Source: Ignavibacteriaceae bacterium
GTDB lineage: Bacteria > Bacteroidota > Ignavibacteria > Ignavibacteriales > Ignavibacteriaceae
Length of the DNA stretch: 6,404 bases
Direction of reading: 5' to 3'
NCBI GenBank assembly: GCA_031292465.1
Contig: JARLHB010000271.1
Span: 1-6,404 of the forward strand
The notes below the pieces were generated by a model. It was not told where the DNA came from and did no database searches. It saw nothing but the letters and a program-made list of their open reading frames with translations. Below, piece after piece: positions 4,979 to 6,404 of the stretch (the first letter of the stretch is position 1; each line of letters begins with the position of its first letter). Both the position numbers and the translations under genes were made by a program.

Positions 4979-6271
4979 ATGAAAGCTGTATTAAAAAATA
5001 TCAACCTACTTCACCCGGAACAAAAAATAAATGAAAAAGGAATCGATATTTTACTTGTTGACGGAGTAATTACAAAAATAGGAAAATTAACAAAAGAAGA
5101 TTCATCCGGCGCTGAAGTTTTTAATTTAAGCGGTAAATATGTTGTACCCGGGTTATTCGATATGCACGTTCATTTAAGAGAGCCGGGAAGGGAAGACGAA
5201 GAAACCGTTATTACAGGCTGTAACGCAGCCGCAAACGGAGGATATACCGGTATAGCGTGTATGCCGAATACGGAACCGGCTATAGATTCGGCTGAAGTTG
5301 TAGAACTTATTCACAAACAGGCTTCTAAGCATCTTGTAGATGTGCATGTTGTAGGCGCTGCAACATTAGGCAGAAAGGGCGAAGTAATTTCCCCGATGGC
5401 TGAATTGCAGGAAGCCGGTGTTGTAGGCTTTTCTGACGACGGAGTTGCAATTAAAACGGCAGGCATACTTAAAAGGACTCTCGAATATTCGAAAATGTTT
5501 GATATGCCGATTATTGAGCATTGAGAAGATGAATCTCTTGCAGGCGGTGCAATGAACGAAGGTATTAATTCCACAATGCTTGGCTTGCCTCCTATTCCTT
5601 CAATTGCTGAAGATTTGATTGTATCAAGAGATATTATGGTGTCTGAATATACCGGCGGCAAAATTCATATTGCACATATAAGCACAAAAAAATCAATCGA
5701 GATGGTAAGGGAAGCCAAGAAAAAGGGCCTAAGAGTTACCGCTGAAGTAGCGCCCCATCATTTTACATTAACGGATGATGCAGTTAAGACTTATGATACA
5801 AATACAAAAATGAACCCTCCATTAAGGACACAGGAAGACCTGGATGAAGTGTACCGCGGCCTGAAAGACGATACAATTGATTGTATCTCCAGCGACCATG
5901 CACCGCATTCATTGGAAGAAAAAGAAGCAGAATTTGAGCATGCGCCCAACGGTATTATCGGACTTGAAACTCAGGTAGGTTTAGCTCTTACGGAGCTTTT
6001 ACATAAGAAAGTTCTTACTCTTGAAAAACTTATAGAAAAAATGGCTATTAATCCGCGTAAAATATTAAATATTCCAGTACCTAAATTTGAAATAGGGCAG
6101 AATGCTGATTTTACGGTTCTGGATATTGATGAAATTTGGACCGTTGACCTGTCAAAATCGAAAAGCAAATCAAAAAATTCGCCTTTTGATAAGAAGCTTT
6201 TAACAGGAAAAGCGGTGGCAGTAGTAAACAAGAGAAAGATGTTTTACCAGGATAAATTTATTAAGTTATAA
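4979..6271 (+). CDS. pyrC: Dihydroorotase PyrC with in-frame TGA at the conserved HCED cysteine (candidate selenoprotein)
   Basis: The frame encodes a 430-residue class I dihydroorotase, a zinc amidohydrolase that cyclises N-carbamoyl-aspartate to dihydroorotate. The normal length is about 425-430. Every expected active-site residue is present: H63-x-H65 in DMHVHLREPG, D154 in SDDG, H181, H233 in AHIS, and D306 in SSDHAPH. The frame is intact except for TGA at codon 182 (5522-5524). The motif reads E-H-TGA-E-D where the family has H-C-E-D, so TGA replaces a conserved cysteine beside zinc ligand H181. A SECIS-like hairpin follows, hence my preferred reading: selenocysteine at 182. Alternatives are a nonsense mutation (one base from TGT or TGC) or a base-call error. 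A standard gene caller would split it at 5524 and restart at the internal ATG 5552; neither half has a complete site. The start ATG at 4979 has AAAGGA at 4969-4974. Confidence 0.85.
5536..5555 (+). promoter_or_regulatory. Candidate bacterial SECIS element in pyrC
   Basis: TTGCA (5538-5542) and TGCAA (5548-5552) form a perfect 5-bp stem with loop GGCGG (5543-5547). U5536-C5537 can add two pairs with G5554-A5555 around a one-base bulge. Bacterial SECIS hairpins sit in the coding sequence just after the UGA, with a G in the first two loop positions and roughly 16-37 bases between UGA and loop. Here 18 bases separate the TGA from a loop beginning GG, so form and spacing both fit. In that role it would recruit SelB with selenocysteinyl-tRNA. 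A short hairpin can occur by chance, and SelB recognition is lineage-specific. Confidence 0.55.
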
Positions 6272-6338
6272 CATAATATAAAGTTAAAGTAGTTTTGTTT
6301 TTCTTAATTGGAGATTCATATTAGTACTATAGCAATAC

Positions 6339-6358
6339 TATTACTTCCTAAAGTAATA
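6339..6358. repeat. 8-bp perfect inverted repeat downstream of pyrC
   Basis: TATTACTT (6339-6346) and AAGTAATA (6351-6358) are exact complements around CCTA, 67 bases after the pyrC stop. The stem is AT-rich and lacks a following T-run, so it is a poor intrinsic terminator. It could be an operator or weak 3' end. No gene is seen from 6272 to the window end. Confidence 0.4.
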
Positions 6359-6404
6359 AGAATATCATTTGAAGTTTATTTATAGACTCATATTTTTTGT
6401 GAGA

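Noticed and set aside
5522..5524. Genome-wide reassignment of TGA to an amino acid
   Set aside because: The reductase gene at 87-647 ends naturally at TGA, and no other gene in the window has an internal TGA.
5552..6271. Separate gene starting at the internal ATG after the in-frame TGA
   Set aside because: The ATG encodes the M of the family's MNEG-like motif inside the dihydroorotase domain. The resulting piece lacks the HxH, D154 and H181 ligands. One pyrC with a recoded or mutated codon explains the data better.

Overview
The window (about 6.4 kb, AT-rich) looks like chromosomal DNA from the FCB group of bacteria, Bacteroidota or Ignavibacteriota-like. This is an inference from the DUF6263-like lipoprotein, a small GIY-YIG gene tucked among tRNA genes, frequently weak Shine-Dalgarno signals, and two promoter-like matches to the Bacteroidota pattern TTG-N19-TAnnTTTG. 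No marker gene settles the phylum.

Layout. (1) 87-647, plus strand: a RibD-C/dihydrofolate-reductase-fold protein. (2) 681-1389, minus strand: a proline tRNA locus. Read in its own direction it runs: possible promoter, two tandem 3'-truncated tRNA-Pro(UGG) relics, one intact tRNA-Pro(CGG), a GIY-YIG nuclease gene starting one base after the tRNA's 3' end, a 5'-truncated tRNA-Pro(UGG) whose D-loop supplies the nuclease stop codon, and an intrinsic terminator. (3) 1332-1655: a non-coding stretch with inverted repeats and a possible minus-strand remnant of a small membrane protein. (4) 1656-2252: an unrecognised multi-pass membrane protein. (5) 2421-3251: a lipoprotein. (6) 3335-6271: a pyrimidine biosynthesis operon, leader-pyrR-pyrB-pyrC.

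The pyr operon is the strongest functional unit. PyrR is the UMP-sensing attenuation protein. The leader holds a consensus-type PyrR-binding loop (hexaloop CGGAGA, form CNGNGA) and then a terminator whose 3' arm is also the pyrR Shine-Dalgarno sequence. PyrB (aspartate carbamoyltransferase) makes carbamoyl-aspartate and PyrC (dihydroorotase) cyclises it.

The most striking observation is in pyrC. The frame is continuous and full length except for one in-frame TGA (5522-5524) exactly at the normally conserved cysteine of the H-C-E-D motif, next to a zinc-ligand histidine. Eighteen bases later lies a small hairpin with a GG-starting loop, in the position and form of a bacterial SECIS element. 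I therefore annotate pyrC as one gene encoding a candidate selenocysteine-containing dihydroorotase. A nonsense mutation or sequencing error is the main alternative. The selenocysteine machinery genes are not in this window.
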